Positions 20,108 to 31,808 of a DNA stretch of 64,000 nt are shown here, piece by piece. Every line of letters begins with the position of its first letter. Position 1 is the first letter of the stretch. The notes under the pieces are model-generated. The model searched no databases. It was given only the letters and a program-made list of their open reading frames with translations, and was not told the DNA's origin. Source of the DNA: Catenaria anguillulae PL171. Lineage: Eukaryota; Blastocladiomycota; Blastocladiomycetes; Blastocladiales; Catenariaceae. Position numbers and translations under genes: made by a program. The DNA lies in assembly GCA_002102555.1 (NCBI GenBank), contig MCFL01000038.1, positions 1 to 64,000 of the forward strand, given 5' to 3'.

Positions 20108-22396
20108 ATGGGTAAAAAGAAGGAAGCTAGCCCAGCACCTGCGGCACCTGAGGTACAACGCACGGCCGTTGTTGACCCTCAAGCACAAGAGCAGTACAAG
20201 AAGCCTGTCGGCGTCCAAGCCGGTCGATCATGCCGCGACGTATTCTTTATGATTCTCTTTCTCTTGTTTTGGGTGGGCATGGTTGTCATGTACGCCAACG
20301 CGATAACTTTGTCCAACTCGATCGCCCATGACAAAACTGCAAGCTGCTGACTGACAACTTGTCTGCCGCATAGTGCCGTACTCGCTTTCCGTAATGGAGA
20401 CTTCAACCGCCTCACTCACGGCGTCGATTCCTGGGGAAACCTTTGTGGGTCCATGAACCCAGCTGTGAACGGCATCGCCGCATTCGACGCAACAAACAAG
20501 CCCTACTTGCATTACATGAACCCGCTGGTGGACCCTGTCGTCAAAGTGTGCGTCGAAAAGTGTCCAGTAAGCCAGCAAATTGTTTGCGTGTATGGTGCTA
20601 CGCCATCGACAAATCTCGTCACATTGAACCAGCAGCGTGCCAACGGAACGTGCTTCCCAGCACTTGCGGACACGCAGAATGGTACTTATGGCGCTCTTCA
20701 GTTGGTTCTGTACACCAAAGTTTACGCGTATAGAGAATGTTGACGCACATGATTTCATGCTCTCCAGTCTTTTACCGTTGCGTCCCCGTCAATGCCATCA
20801 ACCTTGCAGCTGAACAAGCGCTCAACTCAAACAGCACCGCGAGCCGGATCGCGAACGTGGTTGCAACCGACATGAATGCGAGCGAAATGGCCACCAAGAT
20901 CTCACAAACCCTCGCCGACTCGTGGCCCGTGATTCTCGGCATGTCTGGCGTTGCACTCGTCATCTCGTTTGTGTGGCTGTTGCTGCTCAACTTCTTTGCG
21001 GGCCCACTCGTTTGGCTCACGGTCATCCTGGCCAACATTTCCATGGGCGCCATCACGGCGTTTGTTTGGTCCAACTGGAACGCTGTCCGCACGGGTGGCC
21101 AAGTCAGGCTCACTGGCAATTCGACACTTGACACGCAAATGTACAATCAGACGACCCTGCTCATCATTGGCGTTATCACGGGCGTCGTTTTTGCCGTGAT
21201 TTTCCTCATTTCCATTGCAGCCCGCCGTCGCATCAAGCTGGCCATTGTGATTATTCGAGAAACGTCAAAGGCCGTGCGCGTCATGCCCATGATCTTTTTG
21301 TTCCCCGTCTTCAAGTATGTGTTCACCACGGGCCTGTTTGCCTTCTTTGTGGCCGTGTTTGCCCTGCTCTCGACCTCGGGCCAGGCCATTTCAGGTGCCG
21401 CTACCAACACGGCCGTGACGCAGCTGCAAAACCAAGGTCAAGGAAACCTGGTCCGCTACGTGACGCCGGACCGCGTGCTCTACTTTATGCAAATCTACTT
21501 TGTGTTTGGGTTCCTGTGGACGTGGCAGTTTATCTTGGGGGTCTGGCAAACAACAATTGCAGGTGCCGTGGCCACGTGGTACTGGTCCAGGGTCAAGACC
21601 AACCTGCCGCGATTCCCCGTCGCCGGCGCCTTTTGGCGGTGCTTTAGGTATCACCTTGGATCCATTGCGCTCGGGTCCATGCTGATTGCCATTGTGCAGC
21701 TGATTCGGTTGCTTTTGGCCGAGGCGCAGCGCAAGCTCAAGGGGTCCGGGAACAAGACAGCACAGTACATTCTCAGCTGCTTGCAGTGCTGCTTCTGGTG
21801 CTTGGAAAAGTTTATGAAGTTCATCAACAAGAATGCGTACATTGAGGTATGCTTTCGACGCTCACATTGTTCGCAGGCGTGTATGCTAACCACACGACCA
21901 AAACGTACACTTAGGTGGCCGTCTACGGATACAGCTTTTGCGAGGCTGCGCGCACAGCATTCCAGCTCCTGTTCCGCAACGCCTTCCGTGTGGTCGTCGT
22001 CGACAAGGTCAGCAACTTTTTGCTGTTCCTGGGCAAGGTGTTCATTACGGCAGTTACATGCGTGATTGCGCTGGCTGTCCTCAACCAGCGCTACTCCAAC
22101 TTGTCCGAGTTCTTTGCAGTGCCACTCATTGTACGTTTTCACATTGCCGTCGATTTCTTGTTGACGTGACGCTCACCTAATCATTCCCATGTCCACAGTT
22201 CATCTTTGTCATTTCGTGGATCATTGCGTCGACGTTTGCCTCCGTGGTCGACATGGGCATCGACACATTATTCCTATGTTTCTGCGAGGACACGGAGCGA
22301 CATGATGGGTCTGCCAACAATCCGTACTACATGAGCAAGGAATTGAAGGAGTTTACTGACAAGAACAAGGGCAAGGTTCCAGATATTGCGTCGTAA
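20108..22396 (+). CDS. Choline transporter-like protein (SLC44/CTL family)
   Basis: Five exons (20108-20310, 20374-20681, 20768-21846, 21915-22130, 22199-22396) encode 667 residues. Family marks: 'CRDVFFMILFLLFWVGMV' (first helix), 'DSWGNLCG', the Cys-rich lumenal loop ('CVEKCP'), 'GFLWTWQFILGVWQTTIAGAVATWYW', 'YHLGSIALGSMLIAIVQLIR', 'KNAYIEVAVYG' and 'VDMGIDTLFLCFCEDTERHDG'. CTL/Pns1 proteins are multi-pass membrane proteins linked to choline and ethanolamine transport. Exon 2 was ended at a GTACTT donor after 'DTQN', giving 'QNVFYRCVPVN' and an 86-bp intron; the first intron uses GTCCAA and is 63 bp. These two joins are the least certain parts. Likely location is the plasma or an internal membrane. 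Confidence 0.9.
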
Positions 22397-23115
22397 AAGG
22401 GTCATTTCGCTTATTGACGCGAGTTTGACAGGTTATGCTCGTTCACTCTCAATGCCGTCATGTTCTCAGCTGTTCTGCTGTTTATTGAGGAAGTATGAGT
22501 CAAAATACAAGTGGTTACTTTAGTTAGGGCGAAGTGGGAAGACAGTCAAAAGCGAGTGGCTCCAAAAGTGCCACGTTATGTATGGCGAGCAAAATGTGAA
22601 GGTAAGGTGCGGCTCATTCAATCCATTGAGCATGATACATAAGTACCTGCTTCCCTCACTCTGCTCGCCGGGTGTGCATCTCGGCAGGGCATCGCACACC
22701 CATACCAGCAGCCTTGCTTGCTTCACGTAATGTAATCTTGTCCCTGGCCAACCTGACTCTCCCACTTAGCTACGACGAATTGGCAACAGGCCATCATGAG
22801 TGACGAAGCGGGGTCGGTGATGGCGAAGTTCGGCTGAGACGAGCGAAGGCATGATAGTAACTTGGTGAGAGCGCTTTGTTCCAGGCATTACATCGCGCAA
22901 GCAGGTCCCTTGAATGAGTGTCAAAATACATGCATTACCAATACACCGACGGACAGTGTGACGGACAAGGTGTCCAACGACCCGATGCAGAGCTCGCAAA
23001 AAGAAATCATGAATAAATACTGCTTGCGCTCACCAAGATCACAATACCACCAGTTGGAGAGTCACATCTAATCGCCATAGGATAACAACCCTGTGGGAAC
23101 CCCAAGTCCCTCACC
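22397..23115. other. Convergent 3' flanks, no gene seen
   Basis: About 720 bp between the ends of the SLC44-like gene (+) and the WW-ankyrin gene (-). Several AATAAA-like strings occur (for example near 23011). No repeat or RNA gene was found. Confidence 0.5.
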
Positions 23116-25200
23116 TCACCAATCGTCATCGTCATCCTCCTCGTCAACTTCAACCACGCACTGTGCTCCCTCCTTGACCTCGACGCCCCACACCCTCGCA
23201 TATCGCTTGATCGTCAACTCGCCTCGTTCCTTGATGGCCTCGTTGACAGACTCGCTGGGAATACCGCCCACAGCGCCCTTGCCGTATGTCGTGCACGCCC
23301 AGTGCACAATGTGGACGCATCCCGCACGAATCGCTGCGGGAAGCACGTCGGTGACGAGCGCACGTGTTGGCGGATACATGTCAATGCCGTTGGCGGCCAT
23401 CCATTGGACCAACCGTATTGGCCGGCAGATGCGGCAGCCAAGAGTCCTGGAAAGGAGCCGTTGTATCGTAGAAGGGATTGAGAAGTGGACCGTGGTGGTC
23501 AAGAGGTACGTGAGCGTAGAAAAGTTGGCGAGTGGGAGGGCGAGGCGGGTGGATGCCTCAACAAGTTGGCGTGTCGAGTCGGGCTCGTGGGCGAGTGCCC
23601 ATTGCAAAATGTCGAGTTGACCGAGATGTGGTGAGTGAAGCATGGATCCGCGGATTTCCAGGCCCGAATCGGTCCACCAGTCAAGACACGGACGGCTTGC
23701 CGTTTCTTGGATGGCTGCCTCTGAGTATTGCAACACGTCGACGCCAGCCTCGTCCTTCCACCACGCCAGCACGTCTGCGTGACCATACCTGCTGGCCGCA
23801 TCCACCGCGCTTGCATCGTGTTCAAACTCGACCCAATTTGCCTTGATCCACTTGAGCACGTCCAGCCTGCCCGCGGCCGACAGCAGTCGCATACCTCGGG
23901 CCGAAAACTTGAGCGGCAAATCTGCATCCATCCGCCACTGAAGCGTATCCACGGTGATGTGCTTGCCCACAAGTGTCCCGTCGTCAGCCACCTCGTCTGC
24001 CTCGTCCCACGACTCGTACGGACATGCCAGCGCCTTTCCCTCGGCTACGCCGAGCCCGTCGACCATCCACCGCTCCTTCTCCCACCAAACAAGAATGTTG
24101 AGCTTGCCCATGACACATGCCCAATCGACGAAATGGTGCACCTTGATGTCCATTTCGCTATCGACCCACCACTCGAGCACAAACATGTACCCTTTTGCCG
24201 CAGCCCAATCCATGGCGCTTGCACTGTACACAAGGTCCAAGTCGCTCTCAATGTTGATCCACTCGAGCACCTCCACACACCCTTCTTTACTTGCCAAATC
24301 CATGAGCTCTACGGGTACTTGGTCCTTTGCAAACTGATACCCATGATCCTTCCACCACCGCAACACATTGACATGCCCTGCCTGAGCCGCAGCAAGCAAC
24401 GCGGCCGGCGGACACTTGAACGATGTTGGCGAATGATTGTACCACCAGTCGAGCACTTGGACATGGCCGTGCTTGCTTGCGCCAACGAGGGCCGCCTCGG
24501 GCGCATGTCCAAAAATGACGCGCGAGTTCCAGTGCTTTAGCACGTCCACGTGGCCTGCAGACGATGCGGCCACCAAGTCGCGCGAAATGGACGCCATGCC
24601 GCCCATGGGCCACTTTGCTTGTTGTGCGAGATCTAGCACGGCGAGGTGGCCGTGCGCTGCGGCTTGTTCGCGGGCAAGTGCAAGTAGCGCTGGCACAGGT
24701 TTCACGGACAGCAGCGGGGTCAGGTCAGGCGACGTGGCGGATTGCCAGTGGGCGATGAATTCGAGGTCGCCACGCGAGGCGGGCGAGCCCAGGCCCGATG
24801 CAGAAGTTGAGAGCGGGCCGAGCGGGCGGATGTGGCGGCGTTCGAGGTCGATCAAGACGTCGAGGAGCCAAGTGGATGAATGACGGGCTGCGGTGTCGGC
24901 GGAAATATACCAGAGTTCGGTAAGGGCGGTGGCCAAGGTGGTTGGCAATGAGGTCCGGGGTAGAACCGAGATGGCCGCAAGGAGTGGGGTGGGTGCGGGG
25001 CCACCAAGTGGCAGCGGGGTCGAGGTGAGGCGGATCGAGAGGGCGAGCAGATTGTCGATGACTTTGGCCGGCAGGGGAGGAGGAGGTGGCGGGTCGGCGG
25101 GGTGTGCGAGATCAAGCCGGGCGTGATGGGCGTTGGCGGGGGCGGCGGCCTTAGTGGCAGGCGTCGGCTTGGAGACGGTGGATTTGGTGGGGCGTGTCAT
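23116..25200 (-). CDS. WW-type degenerate ankyrin-repeat protein 1
   Basis: 694 residues, single exon. A Pro-rich start and a helical leader ('LPAKVIDNLLALSIRL') precede roughly a dozen repeats of about 30 residues (about 205-590) of the type 'AAQAGHVNVLRWWKDHG' and 'GASKHGHVQVLDWWYN'. They keep the ankyrin pattern (A-x2-GH-x-x-VL) but replace the usual loop with a Trp-Trp pair. An acidic tail (EVDEEDDDDDW) closes the protein. Such repeats mediate protein binding; no catalytic domain is visible and the partner is unknown. Two paralogues lie at 40144-42157 and 61597-63736. The large plus-strand frames opposite are shadows of the repeats. Confidence 0.85.
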   Translation of the reverse strand: MTRPTKSTVSKPTPATKAAAPANAHHARLDLAHPADPPPPPPLPAKVIDNLLALSIRLTSTPLPLGGPAPTPLLAAISVLPRTSLPTTLATALTELWYISADTAARHSSTWLLDVLIDLERRHIRPLGPLSTSASGLGSPASRGDLEFIAHWQSATSPDLTPLLSVKPVPALLALAREQAAAHGHLAVLDLAQQAKWPMGGMASISRDLVAASSAGHVDVLKHWNSRVIFGHAPEAALVGASKHGHVQVLDWWYNHSPTSFKCPPAALLAAAQAGHVNVLRWWKDHGYQFAKDQVPVELMDLASKEGCVEVLEWINIESDLDLVYSASAMDWAAAKGYMFVLEWWVDSEMDIKVHHFVDWACVMGKLNILVWWEKERWMVDGLGVAEGKALACPYESWDEADEVADDGTLVGKHITVDTLQWRMDADLPLKFSARGMRLLSAAGRLDVLKWIKANWVEFEHDASAVDAASRYGHADVLAWWKDEAGVDVLQYSEAAIQETASRPCLDWWTDSGLEIRGSMLHSPHLGQLDILQWALAHEPDSTRQLVEASTRLALPLANFSTLTYLLTTTVHFSIPSTIQRLLSRTLGCRICRPIRLVQWMAANGIDMYPPTRALVTDVLPAAIRAGCVHIVHWACTTYGKGAVGGIPSESVNEAIKERGELTIKRYARVWGVEVKEGAQCVVEVDEEDDDDDW

Positions 25201-25671
25201 TTTTGCATCATTTCACTGAGTGTATGCCATGTGGATCCGTGATAAATATGGAGGAAGTGTATGCTACTTATTTAAGATGTATGTATGCTCGATCGTGACA
25301 TTGAAACCGCATCGGTTCGCGGACACAACAACACACTCCGGCACGTTTGGCGAGCAATGGGCTTCGGGTGAAGAGGGGTATTCCAAGCGTGTATGTAATC
25401 GGATCAGGGTTTGGGGGAGGGATGATCACCATATCACTGACAATGACATGGCAAATGAGCTGAGGAGCAAGCAAGTAAAAGAGTCGGCACTTGAGTGCTG
25501 CACAATTGGAGTCGAAGCGGCAAAGACCAATGAGGGACAATGGATAGAGCGTTAACAGGGAGGCGACATACAGGTCCACTGACATGCTGGCAAGCGAGCA
25601 CAGCCAATAAATATCAATAATCATGAGTTGAACAGGGACGCACGAGGGGAGCAAAAAAAAAGCAACAGGCG
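25201..25671. other. Intergenic, no gene seen
   Basis: 471 bp between the WW-ankyrin start and the end of the next minus-strand gene. It includes an A run of nine near 25653 just past that gene's stop. Nothing else was recognised. Confidence 0.5.
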
Positions 25672-26688
25672 TTACTCGTCGCCCATCGACACCACCCACC
25701 GCCACTCGTCGCCCTCCTCTGGCACCGGAACCAAACAGTCCCACCTGGGATGGCCCCACTTACCCAGCCTCTCCAACTGCTCGCTCCGCGCACCCACAAA
25801 TCCACCCAGCCCACCTGTCCCATACTCTGGACTGCCCCGTTCCGCCCCCTCCTCACGCTCCACCTTGACAATATCAAACATGGGCAGGTACCACGGGCAC
25901 AGCACCTGCATTTGAGAATGCACAAACATGGCCTCGACTTCCATGCGCAGCTCAACAATCGATTCAGTGTCCGACAAATCCACGTCCGAGTCGCCGCCAT
26001 CTTCATCGGCCTCCACTGCGTCGATCACGAGTGCGGGCGGTGGTTGCTGCTGCTGCTGCTGCCGCTTGGAGCTGCGCTTGGCACGCTTTTGTTCTCGCCG
26101 ACGACGCTGCGCTGCGGTTGCGGCAAGAATGGCCGGGTCATCCAGGTCAATATCCGACGAGTCCGAGTCATGGGTGGCTGTAGGGTGAAGCGGGAGCGGC
26201 GATGGGGAAACTGGTCGCGGGCGCAACAGGACCTGTGGTGGCCGATGTTGATCGTTTGATGTGGCTGTAGATGCTTTTCTTCCTCGTTTCCCACTCTTTG
26301 TGCTACTTCCGCCAGTAGCGGGTGGGGTTTGTGAAACTGCAGACGGCGGTGTCGCTGGAACATGGAGCGGCGTTCCCGCATGTCCAATTCCAGCCACAGC
26401 CGCTGCAGCCGCTGCCGGGGACGTTGGCACACTTGTAATCGGGTGCAGGGCCGGCCGATTCGATCGTCGTCGAGCACTTGACCCTGCGGCCGCAGCTGCT
26501 GTGAGAAACGAGTGCTGCTGCTCAACTTCTGCCACGGTCGAGGGAGATACCGCAAGGCGGTCGAGACCGGCAAGTAAGTTGTCAAGATACGAATCGTCCA
26601 GTGAGCTGCCAAGCAGATGGTCGGCATCGGCGTCGGCCGAGGCGGAGGAGTGGGTCCGGGAGGCACGTGAGCGGCGTTTGCGTGCCAT
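25672..26688 (-). CDS. Unknown nuclear-type low-complexity protein
   Basis: 338 residues from ATG 26688; the frame could extend to 26718 only with a non-ATG start. It is not a family I recognise. The N-terminus is basic (MARKRRSRASR), the centre Ala/Ser/Pro-rich, followed by the acidic patch 'DSDSSDIDLDDPAIL', a basic QRRRREQKRAKRSSKRQ cluster with a Gln run, and a second acidic patch. The C-terminal 90 residues ('ELRMEVEAMFVHSQMQVLCP' then 'RWDCLVPVPEEGDEWRW') look folded and more constrained. The basic clusters suggest nuclear location. Single exon. Confidence 0.65.
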   Translation of the reverse strand: MARKRRSRASRTHSSASADADADHLLGSSLDDSYLDNLLAGLDRLAVSPSTVAEVEQQHSFLTAAAAAGSSARRRSNRPALHPITSVPTSPAAAAAAVAGIGHAGTPLHVPATPPSAVSQTPPATGGSSTKSGKRGRKASTATSNDQHRPPQVLLRPRPVSPSPLPLHPTATHDSDSSDIDLDDPAILAATAAQRRRREQKRAKRSSKRQQQQQQPPPALVIDAVEADEDGGDSDVDLSDTESIVELRMEVEAMFVHSQMQVLCPWYLPMFDIVKVEREEGAERGSPEYGTGGLGGFVGARSEQLERLGKWGHPRWDCLVPVPEEGDEWRWVVSMGDE

Positions 26689-28823
26689 GGCGAGCAGGTA
26701 GAGTGAGGTTGGCGTCAATTGCGCTGGGCGCTATGTGTCGTGAGGTACTTAATTGTGCGTGGGCGTTGGTGAATGAGCGAAAACCTATCCCTGTGACATG
26801 TTTGGGTTTTGCTGCCAGTGCAGTGCTGCTCCTGCACGTGATGAGTCGTGGTCGCAGTTGCTGATCGAGTCAGGCTCGTGTCAATCAACGACTCAATGGA
26901 CATGGCAGCCACTGAAATGACCGTGGGAAAGACCACCAAGCGAATACCCGACATCGCTTAGGGTACAAGCCATGGTATACAGTACATACCTTCTGAGCTG
27001 CTGATTTCGTCGAGCAATCGTAGATGTGCAAGTCGCGTTCTTGATGGGGCAAAAGGAGAATGTGCTTGTGAAACATCAGCACCGGCATGGGGCTCAAGTT
27101 GAAGGGAATGAGAAAGTGGGTCTGGCGTCTCATTTGACCACCGAGCGTCCTATTCGCCATCTACCTAGGCAATTGCACGTGTCTTTGCTTTGGCGACAAA
27201 ATGGTCCGCATACCGACATGTGCGCGCGTTGGGAAGTTAGAGGGGTCAAGTTGCGTTGCGTTCGATTGCACGTTTTCGTGCTCGGACATGAAATGAGCGA
27301 GGCTTCGGAGAGGCAAATGGAAGTCGCGCCTGAAGCGCGTGTGAAATATTTTTCTAGTAAATATTATAGGTAAGATTCTGGAGCTCAGTGAAGATGAATT
27401 CCTGTGGTTCACTACGCCAGCTTGACATCGCGGCACACCAAGCAAGCCACAATCTTGAGAAGCTCAGGCGGTTTCCCTGGCTGAGCTGCTTAAGGTTGTC
27501 AACTGGCAGAAATTGAAGCTCTTTACAACATTGCGGGCCACGGTAGGCGCTACGTGGGAATTCGAATGACAGATATGGACAATGCAAACAAGGAATCAAC
27601 ACGTCCAGATTCATCACCATATGCAATGTATCCGAATGAAATGAAAGAACATCCCACTCTATCCCACGACTCCCAAGCCGGTGCTGGCTTCCAAAAGGAT
27701 TTTCTGACTTGGAACGACTCGGATACGAATGCGATCGGCGATCGCGGCCCACACTGCAAGCTAGCCTAGCTAGGTCCGCGTAACGAACCCGTCAAAAATG
27801 AGCTTTCCCTCAAAGTTACTTTCAGGAAAAAATCTGAGCACGCGTGCGGCTTGTCGATGGTAATGATGCCTGTCCGCAACCACAGACCCAAGATGATCCC
27901 CCGTCTCATGTACTTTGACGCCGACGATGTTGATGGCATCAAGGATTGCACCCGAGCCCTTTTTGCGCTGATTCGCCTTGTTTTCTGCTTCCTGGATATT
28001 GTCATATCTCACGAAGCAACCGCACGGTTCAGATCCGTCCTTGAAAAGGTCCAAGTCCGCACTGCCCGAGAAATGGAAGGAGGGATTGCTCATTGTGGAT
28101 GCCACGGCCGATAGTCCCGAGCCGTACGCCACGGCCGCTGGCGGCACTGCAGCACAAGCTGCGGGTAATCACTCGGATGTCGCCTCGCATCATCTGCGCG
28201 TGCTCAGGTTCATGGAACCGCTGGTCCTGTCATCCTCTACTGTATCCGCCGCTGAAACCAAGGCACTACAAGCCCGGCGTATCTCGCGCATTCACATTTG
28301 ACAATCATTGGCGAACCGATTCAATCAACGCGAACGTTGCTGGCCACGGACAAATGCGGTACCATTATGGCTCAAGGGCACCCGTCAACTTGAAGGCACG
28401 CTCGGTGCCCAGGTCAATGCGAACAAGATTCTCGAGACTCCAAACTTGTTTGCCACCGCTGGCTCGGGTGGCTAATCGCTTGCGGCTCCAAGGGGATGTT
28501 GGGAACGCGGCCATGACATTTTTGTGCTTGATGCAAAGGAGGGCAAAGGACTGGTTAGGTGATTTTCAGTAATTTGAAGGGATGGTCAAATTGAATCTTT
28601 TGTGTGCAGGATACTGAGGATTGAGGGGTGGCTCCAAGAATCGTGCTGGAAGCTTCGTGATACCTGGAATCCAAAATACCTTGCACAATACCTGTGCATT
28701 CCCTGGATTAGATGTGTGAGATTGTTGGGAAGCGAGTGCTTATATGGGAGCCGCAAGTCGGCAGTACAAATCTACGAGTCAAATGAGCATGAAACCCAAC
28801 TATCCCACAAACATGCCCTCGAC
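26689..28823. other. 2.1-kb gene-poor region
   Basis: Apart from the possible relic described separately (27770-28572), no supportable gene is seen. Frames on both strands are short and broken by stops, with weaker GC bias than neighbouring genes. Confidence 0.5.
27770..28572. pseudogene. Possible decayed coding stretch, identity unknown
   Basis: Consecutive coding-like segments occur in changing plus-strand frames: 'LLIVDATADSPEPYATAAGG' (about 28082-28145), 'EPIQSTRTLLATDKCGTIMA' (about 28315-28375) and 'LEGTLGAQVNANKILETPNL' (about 28390-28450), each soon stopped. A 125-codon minus-strand frame (28147-27770) covers part of the same DNA. No homologous family is recognised. The pattern fits a gene broken by frameshifts, but chance frames in moderately GC-rich DNA cannot be excluded. 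Confidence 0.25.
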
Positions 28824-31808
28824 TCACCCGCAAAACACCCCCTCGGCATTCTCTAACAAATCCAAGACTCTTGCCGCCCGTCCACGCTTTTCACTGCTCA
28901 TGCGCTGCGCCGCACCGGGCACATTCAGCCTCGCGCGCACCAAGTCGGCCGCCGTGCGGCCCATGGCGTCGACTTGAAGTGGATCGGCACACGCTCCGTC
29001 AGCGTCGTCCGATCCGGTGGCAGATGTCAGTGTCCCGGCTTGGTGCAAGAGGAACATGACAAGATCGACGTGGAGATGGTCGGCAGCCTACAAGATGGCG
29101 AGCGTTGAAAAAAAGAGAGGAGTGGTGAGCTTCACTTGGTTCACATCCCGGTCGAACAACAAGGTGCAATCGAGCGCACAGGAAAACGACAAGGGCCAAC
29201 TAGACCCAAACAGCAACATAAAACGATCCAAGACGTACCGCATGCAACAAGCCCTTCTTTTCGGGCCCTACCTGAACACCCACGCCGAGTCCCGCGCGCA
29301 ACCACCGCTTCACAGTCACGAGGTCGCCACGCATACACGCCCACAGGGCCTCGACGCCTGCGCGCACGGCCTCGTCCTTGACCAAATGGGCGCCCGTCTG
29401 CACAAGCATGTCAATGACCTCGTCCCTAGGATCTTGGGCCTCGGCCGCATCTCCCAATGCATCCGCAGCCGATGCTGACAACAATGCCGCCGCTGCAGGT
29501 CGGCCAGAATCAGACACACAGCTTGCGCCGCCTGCCTGGCCCACCACGGCCGCCCACAGCGCCGAATGGCCCTTTCGATCACGCGCGTGCACATTGGCAC
29601 CGTGTGCAAGCAAGTAGCGCGTGGTTGCCGGCTGTGCGTTGGCGGCGGCGTGATGCAAGGGCGGAGCGCCCGTGAGTGGGTCGGCCAGGTTGAAGGGGAT
29701 CGTCGGGCATTCCTTGTGCAAGAAGGCGACATGGTCGGCACGCCCCTGAGCCGCGGCAAGTGCGAGCATCATGGGCGCGAGCGTGCGTTCCATTTGTGGG
29801 ACAGAGGTGGCGGTCGTTGGGGTGGTTGGGATGGGCGTCAAGGCGGTGAGTGGGTCATGTGGGTCGTGCGGCGGGGCAGATGCGGGGCGGGTAGGGGACA
29901 TGGGCGGGTGGAGAAGGTGCGAGTGCGGGTCGGGCGTCGACGACAGATGCACGTCCTCGGAGTCACTGTCTTCGGGCTGGCCGGGCACCCTTTGTGTGGT
30001 GGCGGCCCGCCCCAGGATATGATGCAATACGGCGGCAAAGTCGCGCTTGGACAGAGCAAATCTGGGCCGCGGATCCACCACGGTCAATTCGCCCCTAAGC
30101 GGCCGCCGGATCAACCTGCGAATGGTTTCCGGGTCGAGCCCCTTTCCAAGCAAATACGACAGCTTGGTCAATGCCGCCTCGGTTGTCATATCCGCCCCGG
30201 GCACCACGCCTGCCTGTACCAGCGCCTTGCCCGTGGAATACAAATCCGTGACCAACCCGCGGCGGCACTGTGTGCAATTGACCAGCACGACCCCGCGATC
30301 GTGTGCCTCCCTTAGCGCCGCCAAAATGTCGGTGCGCGCATCCGGCCCGTTGCCTGCGCCAAAGGTTTCGAGGACGACGCCACGAATGGGCGGTTGGAGG
30401 AATGCACGAATGGTCGACAGAGTGATGCCCGGAAACAAGCGCAGAGTGGCCACGTTTGGATCCAAGGACTTGTGTGCACGAAACTTGGCGAGGTCGCGCG
30501 GGCGCCAAATGTCGCGCCATTGCACGTCAATGTTGATGCCGACGGACACGAGTGGCGACAGGTTGGGCGAGTCAAAGGCGGAAAAGTCGACCGCGTCCAC
30601 TTTGGAGGTGCGGTTGCCTCGGTACAGTTTGTTGTGGAAGTAGAGTGTGACCTCGGCTGCATGTCAATTCAAGTGCGTAAGAGGGAGTTTGTGTCTAGCT
30701 GTGTGAGATGGGGGATGGTGAGGGACGAGTCAACATACGAATGATAAAGTGGCCCGCGATCGTGAGGGCGCCGAGGAGGTTTTCAATGGCATCGTTGCGG
30801 ACTTCGGCGAGCGGCACTTGACTACCAGTCAGGATGACCGTCTTGCCGAGATTTTCGAGCATGAAACTCAACCTGTATGGCAAGAGGCCAAATTACCATC
30901 AGCATCTGCCACAATGGTAAGGAGAAGAATGTCGTGTGGCCGTACGCAGAAGCAGTGTATGCCATTGTGTCAGTCCCATGAAGGATGATGAATGCATCTG
31001 ATTGAGTGAATGAAGGGTACCAGTAGTGAGCAAGTGAGGCGGAAAAAACATGAGCGAAAGACAACATACCATAGTGCTCGTAATTGAGCTCCACATCCGA
31101 GGCAATCTTTGCCCAGTCTTGCATGGACATGTTTGACGAATCTGCAAACAACAACAAAAAGGGAGCAAAATGTCAGGGGCATGCTTTATATCCTAGTGAC
31201 GACCGAAACGCACCAAGCAACGGATCGTATTCGAGGACGGAATACACAATTCTCTTCCCCCACAAACTCACAGGCGTCACCAATGCTTCGACCCTCTCAG
31301 GGCTCTCACCCATCTGCCTGACCACCTTATTGGCCAGCCTCCTTGGCAGCGGCCCACCGGGAATCGCCACACTGGCCCCACTGGCATCCCTGGCAACGGA
31401 ATCGGTGGGATCATGGAACCGGGTCTGCGACGAGAGGACCTGCGTCAAGTAGTTGGGAACTGGGACGTATCCCATTTCCCGCGTGTGCTGCATGCCAATG
31501 GTGCCGCCCGTGTAAATGATGAGCACGCGCGACAGGTTTGTGGCCACCATTTCGTCCATGGCGGCGGCCGAGGCCGACTGCAGTTGCAGGTGGACGGCAT
31601 CCGAGTGGTACTCCTTTGGCGGAGACATGGCGAGGGAGAGCGGGTTGAGGGCTGGCGGCGGGTTGCGGGTGCCTGCTTGAGGTTGGGAGCGGGACGGAAT
31701 GGGTACCGGGGACGAAGCGAGCGGCGCTGAAGCGGGCACGGGCTTGGCGGTGGACGATGCCGTTGCCGTGTTGTTGCGATTGGGCGACGGCTTGCGCTTG
31801 GGCGGCAT
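28824..31808 (-). CDS. Type I (cytosolic) L-asparaginase with C-terminal ankyrin repeats
   Basis: Six exons (31808-31214, 31141-31070, 30997-30946, 30872-30739, 30656-29239, 29087-28824) encode 844 residues. The first catalytic motif '[10 protein letters not shown]' has TGGTIG at 100-105; the second, '[20 protein letters not shown]' (GTDT 230-233), is assembled across two exon joins. '[20 protein letters not shown]', '[11 protein letters not shown]' and '[16 protein letters not shown]' follow, as in the ASPG/60-kDa lysophospholipase group. The enzyme hydrolyses L-asparagine to aspartate and ammonia. After a Pro/Ser/Asp-rich linker, ankyrin repeats appear ('[20 protein letters not shown]', '[20 protein letters not shown]', the latter made by the last join). 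The Ser/Pro-rich 85-residue N-terminus is extra. The last intron (151 bp) is longest; its donor GTACGT was chosen because it completes the ankyrin repeat. Confidence 0.93.

Noticed and set aside
20682..20767. Reading through 'GTYGALQLVLYTKVYAYREC' as the end of exon 2 of the SLC44-like gene
   Set aside because: It ends in a stop and leaves at most a 29-base intron. Ending the exon at 20681 gives an 86-bp GT-AG intron in the right phase.
23728..24540. 270-codon plus-strand frame
   Set aside because: Antisense shadow of the WW-ankyrin repeats, with His/Cys/Leu-rich periodicity derived from the repeats.
29239..29272. Ending asparaginase exon 5 at 29272 (donor GTAGGG)
   Set aside because: It is in phase, but the later donor at 29238 (GTACGT) retains '[11 protein letters not shown]', which completes an ankyrin repeat with the next exon.
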